Source: Cytobacillus pseudoceanisediminis
GTDB lineage: Bacteria > Bacillota > Bacilli > Bacillales > Cytobacillaceae
Length of the DNA stretch: 64,000 bases
Assembly (NCBI RefSeq): GCF_023516215.1
Contig: NZ_CP097349.1
Location: forward strand, 4,430,001-4,494,000
Reading direction: 5' to 3'
Shown here: positions 27,720-38,244 of the stretch, in pieces
Position numbering within the stretch: the stretch's first letter is position 1
How the letters are laid out: each line of letters begins with the position of its first letter
Made by a program: the position numbers and the translations under genes
The notes under the pieces: generated by a model
What the model was told of the DNA's origin: nothing
Databases searched by the model: none
What the model saw: only the letters and a program-made list of their open reading frames with translations

Positions 27720-29027
27720 ATGAAAAAGATTTCAAAAGCCGTAATACCTGCTGCACTTGCATTATCAATGGTTGCATCTACAACAGCTTTTGCAGACCCG
27801 CAATCAAACCCGAATGGCCCTTACATCGAGAATGAGCAAAACATTTCTTTATCCAGCTATATGTCAAATGAAGAGCTGTTTAAGAAGCTTCAAAACCTGG
27901 AATCTCAATCTAAAGGCAAAATGAAGCTTGAAATTGCCGGTTACTCCAACCAGTCTCCTGATGGCTACCAAACTGAAGAAGATAAAGGCGAGCCGCTATA
28001 TGTTGTAAAGTTTGGTGATGCTGACTCCAATAAAAAACGGGTGCTAATTACGACACAAATTCATGGGAACGAGCAAATCGGCACAGAGGCTGCTATCGAT
28101 ATTATTCAAAAATTATCTTCAGGTGCGAAAGATGTAAATGAAATGCTGGACAAAGTGTCTATCTGGATTATGCCTCGTATCAATCCTGAAGGAGCAGACA
28201 ATCTGTATGAAGGAAAATGGTACCCAACAAGGTATACTCACCAAACGTGGCTGCCGGAAAACATTGACCTTCCAGAAGGAACTGCTGCTCCATGGTATTA
28301 TAACAGCGATGGAAGCGAAAGAGCTCAAAATAACAATGGGCGTGTAGTTTACGGAATTCCGGGATACGATCAAAATCGTGACTACAATCCGAATTTGAAT
28401 TTTAGAGTGGAAGACCAGGATAAAGCAGAAGTTGCAGATTTTCTAAATAGCAGAGCAACAAATAATAGTAACTACGGCGGATTCTTTGTAACAGCTGAAT
28501 CCAGAACAGTAACAAGTGTCTTCCAGGATTTACAGCCTGATGTGTATGTTGATGTACATCACCGCGGATTCAATACCGTCTCTGACGAAGACAATCGCTC
28601 TGTTCCAATGCAGCTGGCTGCTGTAGTGGCAGATCCATATATAGATCCATTCACAGGACAACAGTACGAAGTTGATGAAGATGTTCTTAAACTAGGCAAA
28701 CAGGTAAATGCTCTTGCTTCTCAAACATTACAGAGAGGATTTTCCCACTATGGTGCAGTTCAGAAATATCCTGATGTAAATCTTCCAGGTACTGCACTTG
28801 GTGCATTTGCCTTAAATGATGCAGCGATTATGCTAATGGAGATTAAAGGTCAAAGCCAGACTTTAGGCCAAAAACAGGCTGGTATGCTGAAAGAGACGGT
28901 CAAGGCTCCTCTTTACGATTTATTCAACGCACTTGCAGATGGATCGATCGATGAAGTAGATCCTGCTGTGTATGACGCTATCCCGGAAGCTTCAAACAGT
29001 ATCTCAGACCCGACTACAAGAGATTAA
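27720..29027 (+). CDS. Secreted M14-family zinc carboxypeptidase
   Basis: From ATG 27720 the protein has 435 residues with a signal peptide ending near STTAFADP. The M14 zinc site is HGNE (His and Glu) in TTQIHGNEQIGTEAA, with the third ligand His in VDVHHRGF; the MPRINPEGADN motif helps bind substrate; the catalytic Glu is in LMEIKGQSQ. It removes C-terminal residues from peptides outside the cell. ATG 27720 is preferred to 27714, since AGGAGG directly abuts the earlier codon. A terminator follows and no operon partner is seen. Confidence 0.88.
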   Translation: MKKISKAVIPAALALSMVASTTAFADPQSNPNGPYIENEQNISLSSYMSNEELFKKLQNLESQSKGKMKLEIAGYSNQSPDGYQTEEDKGEPLYVVKFGDADSNKKRVLITTQIHGNEQIGTEAAIDIIQKLSSGAKDVNEMLDKVSIWIMPRINPEGADNLYEGKWYPTRYTHQTWLPENIDLPEGTAAPWYYNSDGSERAQNNNGRVVYGIPGYDQNRDYNPNLNFRVEDQDKAEVADFLNSRATNNSNYGGFFVTAESRTVTSVFQDLQPDVYVDVHHRGFNTVSDEDNRSVPMQLAAVVADPYIDPFTGQQYEVDEDVLKLGKQVNALASQTLQRGFSHYGAVQKYPDVNLPGTALGAFALNDAAIMLMEIKGQSQTLGQKQAGMLKETVKAPLYDLFNALADGSIDEVDPAVYDAIPEASNSISDPTTRD

Positions 29028-29046
29028 GAGTGAAATTTTTAATTGA

Positions 29047-29080
29047 AAAAGCCCCTTCGTTCAGTTGAATGGGGCTTATT
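29047..29080 (+). terminator. Terminator of the M14 carboxypeptidase gene
   Basis: AAGCCCCTTC and GAATGGGGCTT pair in a hairpin followed by ATTTTATT. Confidence 0.75.
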
Positions 29081-29680
29081 TTATTAAGTTTATCATCTAT
29101 TCTTCAATTTGTTTAAAAAGCTTATTTTAGAATTCTATTGAGTCAGCGGCCCCTTCCATATACCCTTTCTTAGAATGTCCAAATTCGAACTGTGAACGCT
29201 GCTTAAGCTCTGAGTGACGATTAGTTATTACTCTCTGCGGATTAGAAGCAGCAAGTTCAGTCCATAAAGTTCAGATGGAGTATTTCATATATTGAAAATA
29301 ATAAAGCAACTGGCTCAGAATCAAAAGAAAGATAGGAATACCTTCTTTAGTGCCCCTCCACAATTTTCCGTTTTGAAGGTCCTCTTTAATGAATTAGACT
29401 TCTGTTACATGATCCTTCGTTATATTAGGCAACTAAACAAACTTTCAACCTTCACATGTGGAAGAAAAATTTGTACATACCTTAAAAAGACACTTACATC
29501 AATTATTATAATTATTTGTGAATAAGAACCAGATCATTAACCGGCATCAAAACACAGTAAAAAGTTTGGAGGGATAAGGTACCTGTCCCTTTATCCAGTT
29601 TTCCTGATTTTACTAGTGCTATTATACCGGGTTAAAAGTTATAATCCTTATATGAAATATTTACTAATGGAGTGAAATAT
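29081..29680. other. Intergenic region with a GGATAAGG palindrome
   Basis: No gene is supported. GGATAA (29572-29577) and TTATCC (29591-29596) flank GGTACCTGTCCC, a form of the GGGACA element family. A short open frame at 29292-29525 has no binding site or recognisable product. Confidence 0.4.
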
Positions 29681-31414
29681 ATGAAAAAACTCAGCACTAG
29701 AATTGCAATGGTTATGGCTCTTGGAATGGCAATTGTTTTACTCGGCAATATTGCTATGCTCTACTTAAGCACGAAAAATTCAGTAGAGTCTTCTATTGAA
29801 AATTTTAGTATAAGCATTGCAGACAATATAGCTTCAAAGATGCAAACAGATAAGTATGAGGATTTTTGAAGAATCCCGAACAGTCTGAGGCCTATTGGGA
29901 TCTTCGGGAACAGCTGAATGATTTTCGGGAGAAAACGGGTGCGTTTTACGTTTATACTTTAATGGCCGATTCCGAGAAGAAAGAGCTCTTTATAATGGTT
30001 GATGGCCTGCCGAAGAACTCGGATATGGCTGCGGAAATTAAAACACCGACAACTGCTACAGCGTATGAAGATATTTCTCCTGTATTAGATGGAAAAGCAT
30101 CAAGCTCACCGATCGTTCATGATCCGGAATATGGGGATTATCTTTCAGCGTTTGTACCAATTAAAGCCGATGGAAAAGTAATCGGGATATTGGGTGTCGA
30201 CATCAATGCAGAGAATGTTAATAGTATTTCAGATCAAGTACTGCAAAAAGAGCTCCCTATGAACCTGGTGATAAATATACTGTTAATCCTTGCAGTTGTT
30301 GCCATACTGTCCTGGTTCGTCAAAAAGACTGCACCCTCTGCAGAATATCAGTTCAGCAGCCCAATTGATGGCTGATGGAGATCTTCGGGGTGCAGAAGAG
30401 AAGGCTAATTCCATTAAGGTAAAAGGGGATGACGAAATTGGTTTTGTTACAGAGTCATTCAAAAAAATGACGCACCATACAAAAGTGATGGTTGAAGATA
30501 TAAAAGCATCTTCAGAAGCACTCTTGGTCTCCTCGGGTAAAATAGAAAACAAGATGGAAGATATCAGCCAGGCCAGCAGCCTGATTGTCAGAGGGATTCA
30601 GGAAGTGGCAGGGGCTACTGATACACAGCTGATCAGAAGTGAGGAATCTGCAAAAGCAATAGAAGAAATGGCCATAGGCATACAGCGTATTGCGGAAGCT
30701 TCGACAGATGTGAGCGAACAATCCAATACAGTTACACAGCAGGTAAAGGAAGGATTTGATGAAATTCAATCCATCATCCGGCAGATCAATGAGATTAAAA
30801 AGACTGTAAATGATTCATCCTTATTTATAGAAGAGCTGGGTACGCAGGCTATTGAAATTGAGGATATTGTGAACCTGATTTCAGGCATAGCAGAGCAAAC
30901 CAATCTGCTTGCATTAAATGCAGCCATTGAAGCAGCCAGAGCAGGCGAACATGGCAAAGGCTTCGCGGTTGTATCCCAGGAGGTTAAAAAGCTGGCAGAA
31001 GGCTCAAAAGCATCTGCTGCACAAATTGCCGAAAAGCTAAATCACTTTAGATCGTCCATTGAACAGGCAGTCGGAAATATGCATGCGAGCTCAGGTAAAG
31101 TGGAAGAAGGCACAGTTCTGGTCAATAGTGCCGGAGAGAAATTCAATCAGATTCTGCATGCTGTTGAAGGTGTTACTGGGGAAATTCAGGAGGTTTCTGC
31201 TGTAACAGAAGAGCTCTCTGCCGGATCAGAAGAGATTTCTGCATCCATTGATGAATTTGCGGGTCTGTCTAAAGACACAGCACAAATTTCCCGCGAAGTC
31301 GCAGCCTCAACAGACCAGCAGGAGGATGCGGTAGAAAAGATTTCAGAGCTGACCGTTCAGCTGAGTATGCTTTCTAAACAGCTGGAACAGTCGGTGGAGA
31401 AGTTTAGATTATAA
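29681..31414 (+). CDS. Membrane methyl-accepting chemotaxis protein (two frame breaks)
   Basis: Three frames join into one receptor of about 577 residues: TM1 at about 8-30, an extracellular sensor ([21 protein letters not shown]) of Cache/PAS type, TM2 ([17 protein letters not shown]), a HAMP region ([12 protein letters not shown]), and a signalling domain with [20 protein letters not shown]. The first break is in the T5 run at 29863-29867. The second is near 30328-30335, just after TM2, and is a net +1 shift rather than a simple homopolymer loss. ATG 29681 has GGAG before it. It is expected to signal to CheA at the pole. Confidence 0.85.
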
Positions 31415-31652
31415 GATGGAAGCCGTTCTCTATAGAGAGCGGTTTTTTATTTTGTTACTAAAAGTGAATGAAATTCGAAAGAGAAGTTCTAGAAGTGACA
31501 CCAAAAATGTCCCCTTTGTCCCGTTTGAAAAAATAAACCATTTGACTGAGTTTTCTCACGGACCATCTAGGGAAACAAGCGAAGGTGAACTTATTACCTT
31601 ATCAAAAGGGGGCAGCCCAGCTCAACATATCTACATAAAGAGGAGTGTTCAA

Positions 31653-32270
31653 ATGAATTACATAAAGTGGATCGCGGCAGCAGCCGCAATGGTATTTGTG
31701 CTGAGCTTCAGCCAGCCCAAGGCAGATGCTGCTGTTCTAAAGAATGGCTCAGCAGGCCCGGAAGTTACATATATTCAATCAGCATTGCAAAAGCTTGGTT
31801 ATTTTTATACAGACAATACAGGATATTATGGAACGGTAACAGAGAATGCAGTAAGAAACTTTCAATATGATTTCGGTTTAGCAGCTGATGGCATTGTAGG
31901 AGTTAACACAGCAGAAATGCTTAGAAATGTGGACATGCTGGCTCATGTGGTTTATGGGGAAGCGCGCGGGGAAAGCTATGAAGGCCAAGTGGCAGTTGCG
32001 GCTGTCGTTCTTAATCGTATGGAGTCCAATGAATTCCCGGATACTCTCTCAAATGTTATTTTTCAAAAGAATGCCATTACAGCTGTGAATGACGGTCAGT
32101 ACTGGCTGCAGCCCGATGCTGAAGCTTATCAGGCAGTAAGAGATGCTTTTGATGGATGGGATCCAACTGGCGGTGCAGTCTATTATTACAATCCTTATAC
32201 AGCTACAGATCAATGGATATTTACTAGAACAGTCATTAAACAAATCGGCAGTCACAATTTTGCCTACTAA
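31653..32270 (+). CDS. SleB/CwlJ-type cell wall hydrolase with peptidoglycan-binding domain
   Basis: From ATG 31653 (AAAGAGGAG upstream) the 205-residue protein has a signal peptide (1-26, ending ADAA). A peptidoglycan-binding domain follows at about 35-85 (YIQSALQKLGYF, VRNFQYDFGLAADG), and a SleB-type hydrolase at about 95-205 with the catalytic Glu in VVYGEARGES. The layout and size fit B. subtilis YkvT or SleB (spore cortex-lytic enzyme). YkvT (about 208 residues) is the closer length match. The target is cortex or wall peptidoglycan. Confidence 0.83.
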   Translation: MNYIKWIAAAAAMVFVLSFSQPKADAAVLKNGSAGPEVTYIQSALQKLGYFYTDNTGYYGTVTENAVRNFQYDFGLAADGIVGVNTAEMLRNVDMLAHVVYGEARGESYEGQVAVAAVVLNRMESNEFPDTLSNVIFQKNAITAVNDGQYWLQPDAEAYQAVRDAFDGWDPTGGAVYYYNPYTATDQWIFTRTVIKQIGSHNFAY

Positions 32271-32273
32271 ATT

Positions 32274-32310
32274 GAGGCACCTTTCCTGTTCAAGCGGGGA
32301 AGGTGCCTTA
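32274..32310 (+). terminator. Terminator of the SleB-type gene
   Basis: AGGCACCTTTCC and GGGGAAGGTGCCT pair in a strong hairpin, followed by a short T-rich stretch. Confidence 0.8.
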
Positions 32311-32464
32311 TTTAGTTCTTCTTATAATAAAAGAAAATCTGGTAATTTATATTACAAAAATATTAAAATCGCTTTAATCTGTAACATAAAAAGAGTTTTA
32401 CTGAAATCTCTCTGTTATCTTATGGTGTTAATATGTTCCTATCAAGGGACATAAAGGAGATATC

Positions 32465-33031
32465 ATGAAGAAATTAGTAATCTATCTAATCACAGCTGTT
32501 TTTCTATCGTTTGGATTTTCCAATGTCACTTCAGCCGCAGGAAATACGTATACAGTAAAAAAAGGGGACACGCTTTGGGCGATCTCTAAAAAACATAATG
32601 TTACCGTTAACCAAATTAAATCCTGGAATAAATTAAAATCAAATACAATCAAACCAAAACAAGTGCTAAAAGTTACTGCTTCATCGGCAAAAGCTGCAGC
32701 ACCTAATAAGACAGCTGTAAAGGCTGCATCAACGAAAGCCTATAAAGAAATTAAAGTGAAAGCGACTGCCTACACTGCCAGCTGCAAAGGGTGCAGCGGC
32801 ATTACTTATACAGGAATCAACCTGAAAAAGAACCCGAACGCCAAGGTGATTTCGGTGGATCCGAAGGTTATTCCACTGGGATCAAAAGTTTATGTACCTG
32901 GGTATGGAGAGGCAATTGCAGGCGACAAAGGCTCTGCAGTAAGAGGCAATAAAATTGACGTCTTCATTCCAAACAAACAGAAAGCCCTGCAATGGGGCAG
33001 CAAAACGGTTACTATTAAAGTTTATAAATAA
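32465..33031 (+). CDS. LysM plus 3D-domain secreted wall protein (YocH-like)
   Basis: The 188-residue protein has a signal peptide (1-25), one LysM repeat at about 28-72 (YTVKKGDTLWAISKKH), an Ala/Lys linker, and a C-terminal 3D domain (VKATAYTAS, ISVDPKVIPLGSKVYVPGYG, GNKIDVFIP) with its conserved Asp residues. This is the architecture of B. subtilis YocH, a wall-active lytic protein controlled by WalRK. I could not find a well-spaced WalR box upstream. AAAGGAG precedes the ATG. Confidence 0.88.
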   Translation: MKKLVIYLITAVFLSFGFSNVTSAAGNTYTVKKGDTLWAISKKHNVTVNQIKSWNKLKSNTIKPKQVLKVTASSAKAAAPNKTAVKAASTKAYKEIKVKATAYTASCKGCSGITYTGINLKKNPNAKVISVDPKVIPLGSKVYVPGYGEAIAGDKGSAVRGNKIDVFIPNKQKALQWGSKTVTIKVYK

Positions 33032-33037
33032 TAGAAA

Positions 33038-33071
33038 TGAAGAGAATCTTCCTGGCGGGGATTCTCTTTTT
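33038..33071 (+). terminator. Terminator of the LysM-3D gene
   Basis: AGAGAATC pairs with GATTCTCT and ends in TTTTT. Confidence 0.88.
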
Positions 33072-33222
33072 GTTTGGGAAAAAATATCTCCGGTGCGCAT
33101 CTGGGTTTTTAGACCTATTTATGAAACGGGGATATTTTCTCATTTTTACTTATTTACTCAATTTTTACAAATATCAGATTGTATACCAAAAAGAAGAGTG
33201 ATTTACTAGAATGGTAGTGTCA

Positions 33223-33236
33223 TGTAAACGTTTAAA
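33223..33236 (+). promoter_or_regulatory. Candidate cre (CcpA) site before the secreted nuclease gene
   Basis: TGTAAACGTTTAAA matches the cre consensus (TGWAANCGNTNWCA) with one mismatch. It lies 23 bases before the start codon, so it would act as a roadblock in the leader. Confidence 0.5.
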
Positions 33237-33259
33237 ATAAGGAAATAGGAGTGGATTAC

Positions 33260-36039
33260 ATGATTGGAAAGCAGCGGAAAAAGTTGCTTAGCTTTATTAG
33301 TGTCTTTGCTTTGATTCTTAGTCTTTTTAGTCCTTTTGCCACGGCAAGTGCAGAAGAAGTGAAGTCTGTGGCAGAAGCTATTGCGGATAATAACGGAGTT
33401 GCCACAGTCGAAGGTTATATTGTTGGAGTTACAAAGAGTACTTCAAGCTATAGCCATAGCGGTCCGTTTACAATGGCAACCAATATTGCCATGGCAGACT
33501 CACCCGATGAAAGAGATCCCGGTAAAATACTGCCGGTTCAGCTTCCGAGCGGGTATGTGAGATCAGGATTAAACCTGGTGGACAACCCTGATAACCTTGG
33601 AAAGAAAGTTCAAATTACCGGTTCACTGGAAGCCTACTTTACAGTTCCAGGATTAAAGAACTCATCGGCTTATTCTTGGGTGGAAGAAACAGACCCAACA
33701 AAGGTTTCAGCTGTAACTGCTTCCCCTGAAGCAGGTCCAGTTAAGCAGGGAACAGGTATTGTTTTATCGACAGAAACGGAAGGAGCAGTCATTCATTACA
33801 CGGTGGATGGATCAGAGCCAACTTCTAAAAGTGATACATATACTGATCCGATTGTCATTAATGAAAGAACAACCATTAAAGCCTTTGCTGTTAAAGAAGG
33901 CTTAACAGACAGCAGAGTAGCTGAATTTACTTATACGCCTGCATTAGGCGGACTTCGCATTCATGATATTCAAGGTGCAGGGCATTATTCCGAATATGCC
34001 AACCAATATGCTGCGGATGTGGAAGGCATCGTCACAAAAGTGGCAGATGCAAACAATTTCTATATGCAGGACCTGCAGCCTGACCAGGATCCTAATACTT
34101 CTGAAGGAATTCTCGTTTACAAGAAAAATCACGGAGCACAAGCGGGCGATGTGGTTACAGTAACAGGACAGATTAAAGAATGGGTACTTGACGGCTATGC
34201 TGAAAAACTGGAGACAGATTTGCCTGTAACCGAAATTAATGCTTCAGCAATTAATAAAATAGCGTCAGGCCAGGAGCTTCCGGCTCCAGTCATTCTCAGT
34301 AAAGAAAACCTGCCAACTGAAGTGATCGATAATGACAGCTTTGGTGAGTTTGATCCGGAGCAGGATGGAATCGATTTTTATGAAAGCCTGGAAGGCATGC
34401 TTGTTCAGGTGGACAACCCTAAAGTAGTTGCGCCTCAAAAATACGGTGAGCTTGTGGTTGTTCCAGGAGATGTTGAAACAAACACAGCGGCAGGCGGACT
34501 GCGCATTTCAGAAAATGATTATAATCCTGAGAGAATCACATTGGATATTAACGATGAAGATTTTGTTGCCAAAATGGGCGACAGCTTTAAAGGCAGCGTC
34601 CAGGGTGTCGTCAGCTACGGATTCAGCAACTATAAAGTATTAAGTGATGCAGATTCATTGCCGGAATTTGAGGAAGGCCCTGCGGCAAGAGAAGAAACAA
34701 GTCTTATCCCTGAAGAAGATCAATTAACCATCGCGTCTTATAATGTTGAAAACTTCTCAACAAAAACGGATGCGGAAAAGGTTACGAGATTAGCAGAAGC
34801 AATCGTTAAAAATATGAAGCACCCGGATATCATTGGTCTGACAGAGGTTCAGGATAATGACGGACCAATAGATAGCGGCACAACAGAAGCCGATCTAAGT
34901 GCAGCATTATTAATTGAAAAAATAAAAGAACTGGGCGGTCCAGCTTACACATACACAGATATCGCTCCAGAAGATAAACAGGATGGCGGCCAGCCGGGAG
35001 GAAACATCCGTGTCGGCTTCCTTTATAACGCTGAAAGGGTAACATTATCGGAAGGCGAAAAAGGGTCAGCAACGGATGCGGTTGATTTTGAAGACGGCAA
35101 ATTAACGCTAAACCCAGGACGCATTGATCCCTCCAATGAAGCATTTGAAGATAGCCGCAAAGCATTGGCGGCCCAGTTCGAATTCCAGGGCGAAAGCGTT
35201 ATTGTTGTAGCTAACCATTTTAACTCGAAAGGCGGGGATTTTCCGTTATTCGGCAAAGTGCAGCCTCCCGTCTTAAACAGTGAAATTCAGCGCATGAAAA
35301 TCGCTAACGTGGTTAACGGTTTCGTAAAGGAAGTAAAAGCAGAAAACCCTAATGCCAATATCGTCCTGCTTGGCGACTTTAATGATTTTGAATTCTCCAA
35401 TCCTTTAAAGGCATTAAAGGGTGATGAATTAACCAACATGATTGAAAAGGTTCGGGCAGAAGAGCGCTATACGTACAACTACCAGGGAAATGCACAGGTG
35501 CTGGATCATATTTTAGTATCCAACAACCTTGCCAAGAAAACAGAGGTTGATATTCTTCATATTAACTCTGGCTTCATGGAAGAACACGGCCGTGCAAGTG
35601 ACCATGACCCTGTCATGATTCAGACAAGCTTAAAGCCGGCAGTTAAACCGGAAGAGCCTAAATATGATCATGTTTTTAATCTAGTAAACTACCACGCGAA
35701 GAAATTCGTTGTTGGACCACATAATGCCTTGGTGATTATGGATGGAACATCCAGCCTCTCTCAAGGATTGTGGCTGAAGAAATCAGCCGCGGTTAAAGGC
35801 GATGGCCTGAAAAATACAAAAGTGGTTATCAGCTCTGCCAACAAAGGAGCAATTGTCGATTTAACAGGATCAGATATAAAGGAAGTCATGGTCGAAAGCA
35901 GCAAAGTTGTGGAAATCCGCGGTGCCGAAAATGTCCAAAAATGGACACTTGGGAAAAAGCGGATCCGTCTCATATTATTATCAAAGATTCGGAGGGGGAA
36001 GAAATAGATTCCCCATATGAGGAAGAGGAAGCAGCATAG
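33260..36039 (+). CDS. Secreted multidomain nuclease (YhcR-like N-terminal half), 3' end frame-broken
   Basis: The product has about 926 residues: a signal peptide (ends ATASAEE), a beta-rich DUF6359-like region, a chitobiase-type C-terminal fold near 150-230 (AVIHYTVDGSEPTSKS), an OB-fold region near 235-340, and an endonuclease/exonuclease/phosphatase domain from about 485 to 800 (IASYNVENFS, IGLTEVQDND, ANHFNSKGG, LLGDFNDFE, SDHDPVM). A C-terminal domain follows that it shares with the next gene. One added A in the A5 run at 35954-35958 changes the tail to GKKADPSHIIIKDSEGEEID and moves the stop to 36037-36039. ATG 33260 has AGGAG eight bases upstream. It probably degrades extracellular DNA or RNA. 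Confidence 0.85.
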
Positions 36040-36044
36040 CATTT

Positions 36045-36072
36045 AAAGCCGGAGTGTAATTACTTCGGCTTT
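36045..36072 (+). terminator. Hairpin between the nuclease and 5'-nucleotidase genes
   Basis: AAAGCCG and CGGCTTT form a stem with further inner pairing. The T-tract (CTCTTTTT) comes about ten bases later, so it may only partly stop transcription into the 5'-nucleotidase gene. Confidence 0.5.
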
Positions 36073-36116
36073 CAATCCTCTTTTTAAAAATTAGCATCTG
36101 AAAGGAGCAGCAATTC

Positions 36117-38099
36117 ATGAAATTGCCTATTAAAGTATTATCAACAGTAGCCTTATCAGCAGCATTAGCCATCTCTACAGCCGTTCCGGCAGGTTTGGTT
36201 TCAGCAAATGAATCACCAGCTGCAGATTTTACACTTTCCTTAATGCATACCAATGATTCACACGCCAATATGGACAGCGCCGCTAAAAAAGTGACGGCTG
36301 TAAAGGAAGCAAGAGAAGCAAATCCGGACGCCTTGCTTGTTGATGCAGGAGATGTTTTTTCCGGAACATTGTATTTTAATAAATTCCTTGGACAAGCTGA
36401 CCTGGAATTCATGAATCTGATGGGCTATGATATTATGACTTTCGGAAATCATGAGTTCGACTTGGGTTCAAGCGCAGAAGGGCACAAAGCACTGGCGGAC
36501 TTTGTAAAAGGTGCACAATTCCCATTTGTCAGTTCGAACGTAGATTTTTCTAAGGATGCAAACCTGCAGGGATTATTCAGTGATGTGATATCAAGCGAAC
36601 CTGCTAATGGAAAAATATATAATGGCATCATCAAAGAAGTTAATGGAGAAAAAGTAGGGTTTTTTGGTTTGACTACAGCTGAGACGGCGAGTATTTCCAG
36701 TCCTGGTGATGTTACATTCAAGGACTATATCGAAGAAGCAGAAAAAGCAGTAAAAGCATTTGAGGGTATGGGAATCAATAAAATTGTGGCTGTAACTCAT
36801 ATTGGTTATGATGATAATCCGAATGTGGATAATGATTTAACTTTGGCTGCACAGGTAGATGGGATTGATGTGATTGTGGGAGGACACAGCCATACGCAAT
36901 TAAATGAGCCAGTGGTTGTGGCAGCTGATGAAACAGGAGCAGCAAAGGACCCTACTGTCATTGTTCAAGCCGGCCAGTACAATAATTATCTCGGAACACT
37001 GGATGTACAATTTGATGAGGCCGGAACAGTAGTTGGGCAAGCTGGAGAGCTTGTTAAAATATCGGATAAAGCAGACGATCCTGAAGCTGCAGTGCTTCTT
37101 GAAAAATACTCCTCACAAATACAGGAATTAAAGAACACTGAAATTGGCGCAGAAACCGTGACTGCACTCGAGAATCCGCGGACAAGCGGAGACAGCACAG
37201 GGCCAAGTGTACGGAAAAATGAAACAGCGCTAGGCAACCTAATTACAGACGGCATGCTTGCAAAAGCCAAGCAGTATAACAGCAATGTCACCATGGCTCT
37301 TCAAAATGGAGGCGGTATTCGTGCAGGGATTGACGCAGGACCAATCACTGTTGGAGAAGTGATAACTGTTCTCCCATTTGGCAACACATTAGCAACTATG
37401 GAGCTGACGGGAGCTGAACTGAAGGAGGCTTTTGAAATCAGTATGGGTCAGTATCCGGCAGAAAACGGCGGCTTCCTGCATGTGTCCGGTGCAAAAGTAG
37501 AATTTGACTCCACAAAGCCTGCCGGTGAGCGAATCGTTTCGATCGCTTATAAAAATGATCAGGGCACATACACAGAAATCCAGGATAAGCAAACATACAC
37601 AATCGCTACCAATGCTTTCACAGCCAAAGGCGGAGATGGTTATACAGTTTTCGCAAAAGCATACCAGGAGGGACGGGTAACAGATCTTGGACTTTCCGAT
37701 TGGGAAAACTTTGCCGAACACCTATCCAGCCTGGGTACTATCACACCAGCAGTGGAGGGCAGAATTGTAGATGTTGACAGTCTGCCGCCAGTAACAGAGC
37801 TGGATTTTGAAAAGAAATATAATTTTACTGATGATAAAAAGAAGAAGCTAGTAGTGAACAAGGTTTCTTTTATTAATGTAGAAGAATCCGCAGAAATCAA
37901 AAACGGCATCTGGCTCAAAAACTCTGCTGTATTGCAGGGCAAAGGACTTAAGAACGTGAGTGTCCGTGTAACACCAAAGAAAGAGCCGATCATCGTAGAC
38001 TTTAGCGGTGCAGAAGTGAAAGAAGTCATTGTTGAGAAAAGCGATTTAGTAGAGCTTAGAGGGGCAGAAAACGTTAAAAAGATTAGTTATCGTAAGTAA
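36117..38099 (+). CDS. Secreted 5'-nucleotidase/UDP-sugar hydrolase-type phosphoesterase
   Basis: The 660-residue protein has a signal peptide (1-31), a calcineurin-type metal domain (LMHTNDSHAN, VDAGDVFSG, TFGNHEFDLG, VTHIGYD, VGGHSHT), and a 5'-nucleotidase C-terminal domain at about 355-530 (NLITDGMLAKAK, LQNGGGIRAGI, VLPFGNTLATM). The last 95 residues, from about 565, are homologous to the end of the preceding nuclease. It would convert nucleotides to nucleosides for uptake. In B. subtilis YhcR both activities lie on one chain; here they are on neighbouring genes. Confidence 0.9.
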   Translation: MKLPIKVLSTVALSAALAISTAVPAGLVSANESPAADFTLSLMHTNDSHANMDSAAKKVTAVKEAREANPDALLVDAGDVFSGTLYFNKFLGQADLEFMNLMGYDIMTFGNHEFDLGSSAEGHKALADFVKGAQFPFVSSNVDFSKDANLQGLFSDVISSEPANGKIYNGIIKEVNGEKVGFFGLTTAETASISSPGDVTFKDYIEEAEKAVKAFEGMGINKIVAVTHIGYDDNPNVDNDLTLAAQVDGIDVIVGGHSHTQLNEPVVVAADETGAAKDPTVIVQAGQYNNYLGTLDVQFDEAGTVVGQAGELVKISDKADDPEAAVLLEKYSSQIQELKNTEIGAETVTALENPRTSGDSTGPSVRKNETALGNLITDGMLAKAKQYNSNVTMALQNGGGIRAGIDAGPITVGEVITVLPFGNTLATMELTGAELKEAFEISMGQYPAENGGFLHVSGAKVEFDSTKPAGERIVSIAYKNDQGTYTEIQDKQTYTIATNAFTAKGGDGYTVFAKAYQEGRVTDLGLSDWENFAEHLSSLGTITPAVEGRIVDVDSLPPVTELDFEKKYNFTDDKKKKLVVNKVSFINVEESAEIKNGIWLKNSAVLQGKGLKNVSVRVTPKKEPIIVDFSGAEVKEVIVEKSDLVELRGAENVKKISYRK

Positions 38100-38123
38100 T
38101 AGAAAATTAGTATCGAAGATGAA

Positions 38124-38156
38124 ACTGCACACCGTAGATAGTGTGCAGCTTTCTTT
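38124..38156 (+). terminator. Terminator of the 5'-nucleotidase gene
   Basis: CTGCACAC pairs with GTGTGCAG across an 8-base loop, followed by CTTTCTTT. Confidence 0.75.
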
Positions 38157-38244
38157 AATGGCTCAAATGCTTCCTCCCTTTTGCTGCTCTTTTTGATATG
38201 ATGGATTTAATATATTAAATGGTAATAATTTTGGAGGAGCAGGT

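Noticed and set aside
29292..29525. 77-residue plus-strand open frame
   Set aside because: Poor start context, no recognisable product, and low-complexity A/T-rich sequence.
31416..31652. N-terminal extension of the SleB-type hydrolase
   Set aside because: The upstream part has no signal peptide and lacks a binding site, whereas ATG 31653 has AAAGAGGAG and begins a clear signal peptide.
32370..32460. Possible WalR boxes (TGTAAC, TGTTAT, TGTTAA) before the YocH-like gene
   Set aside because: The words are present but none are spaced by five bases as WalR needs.
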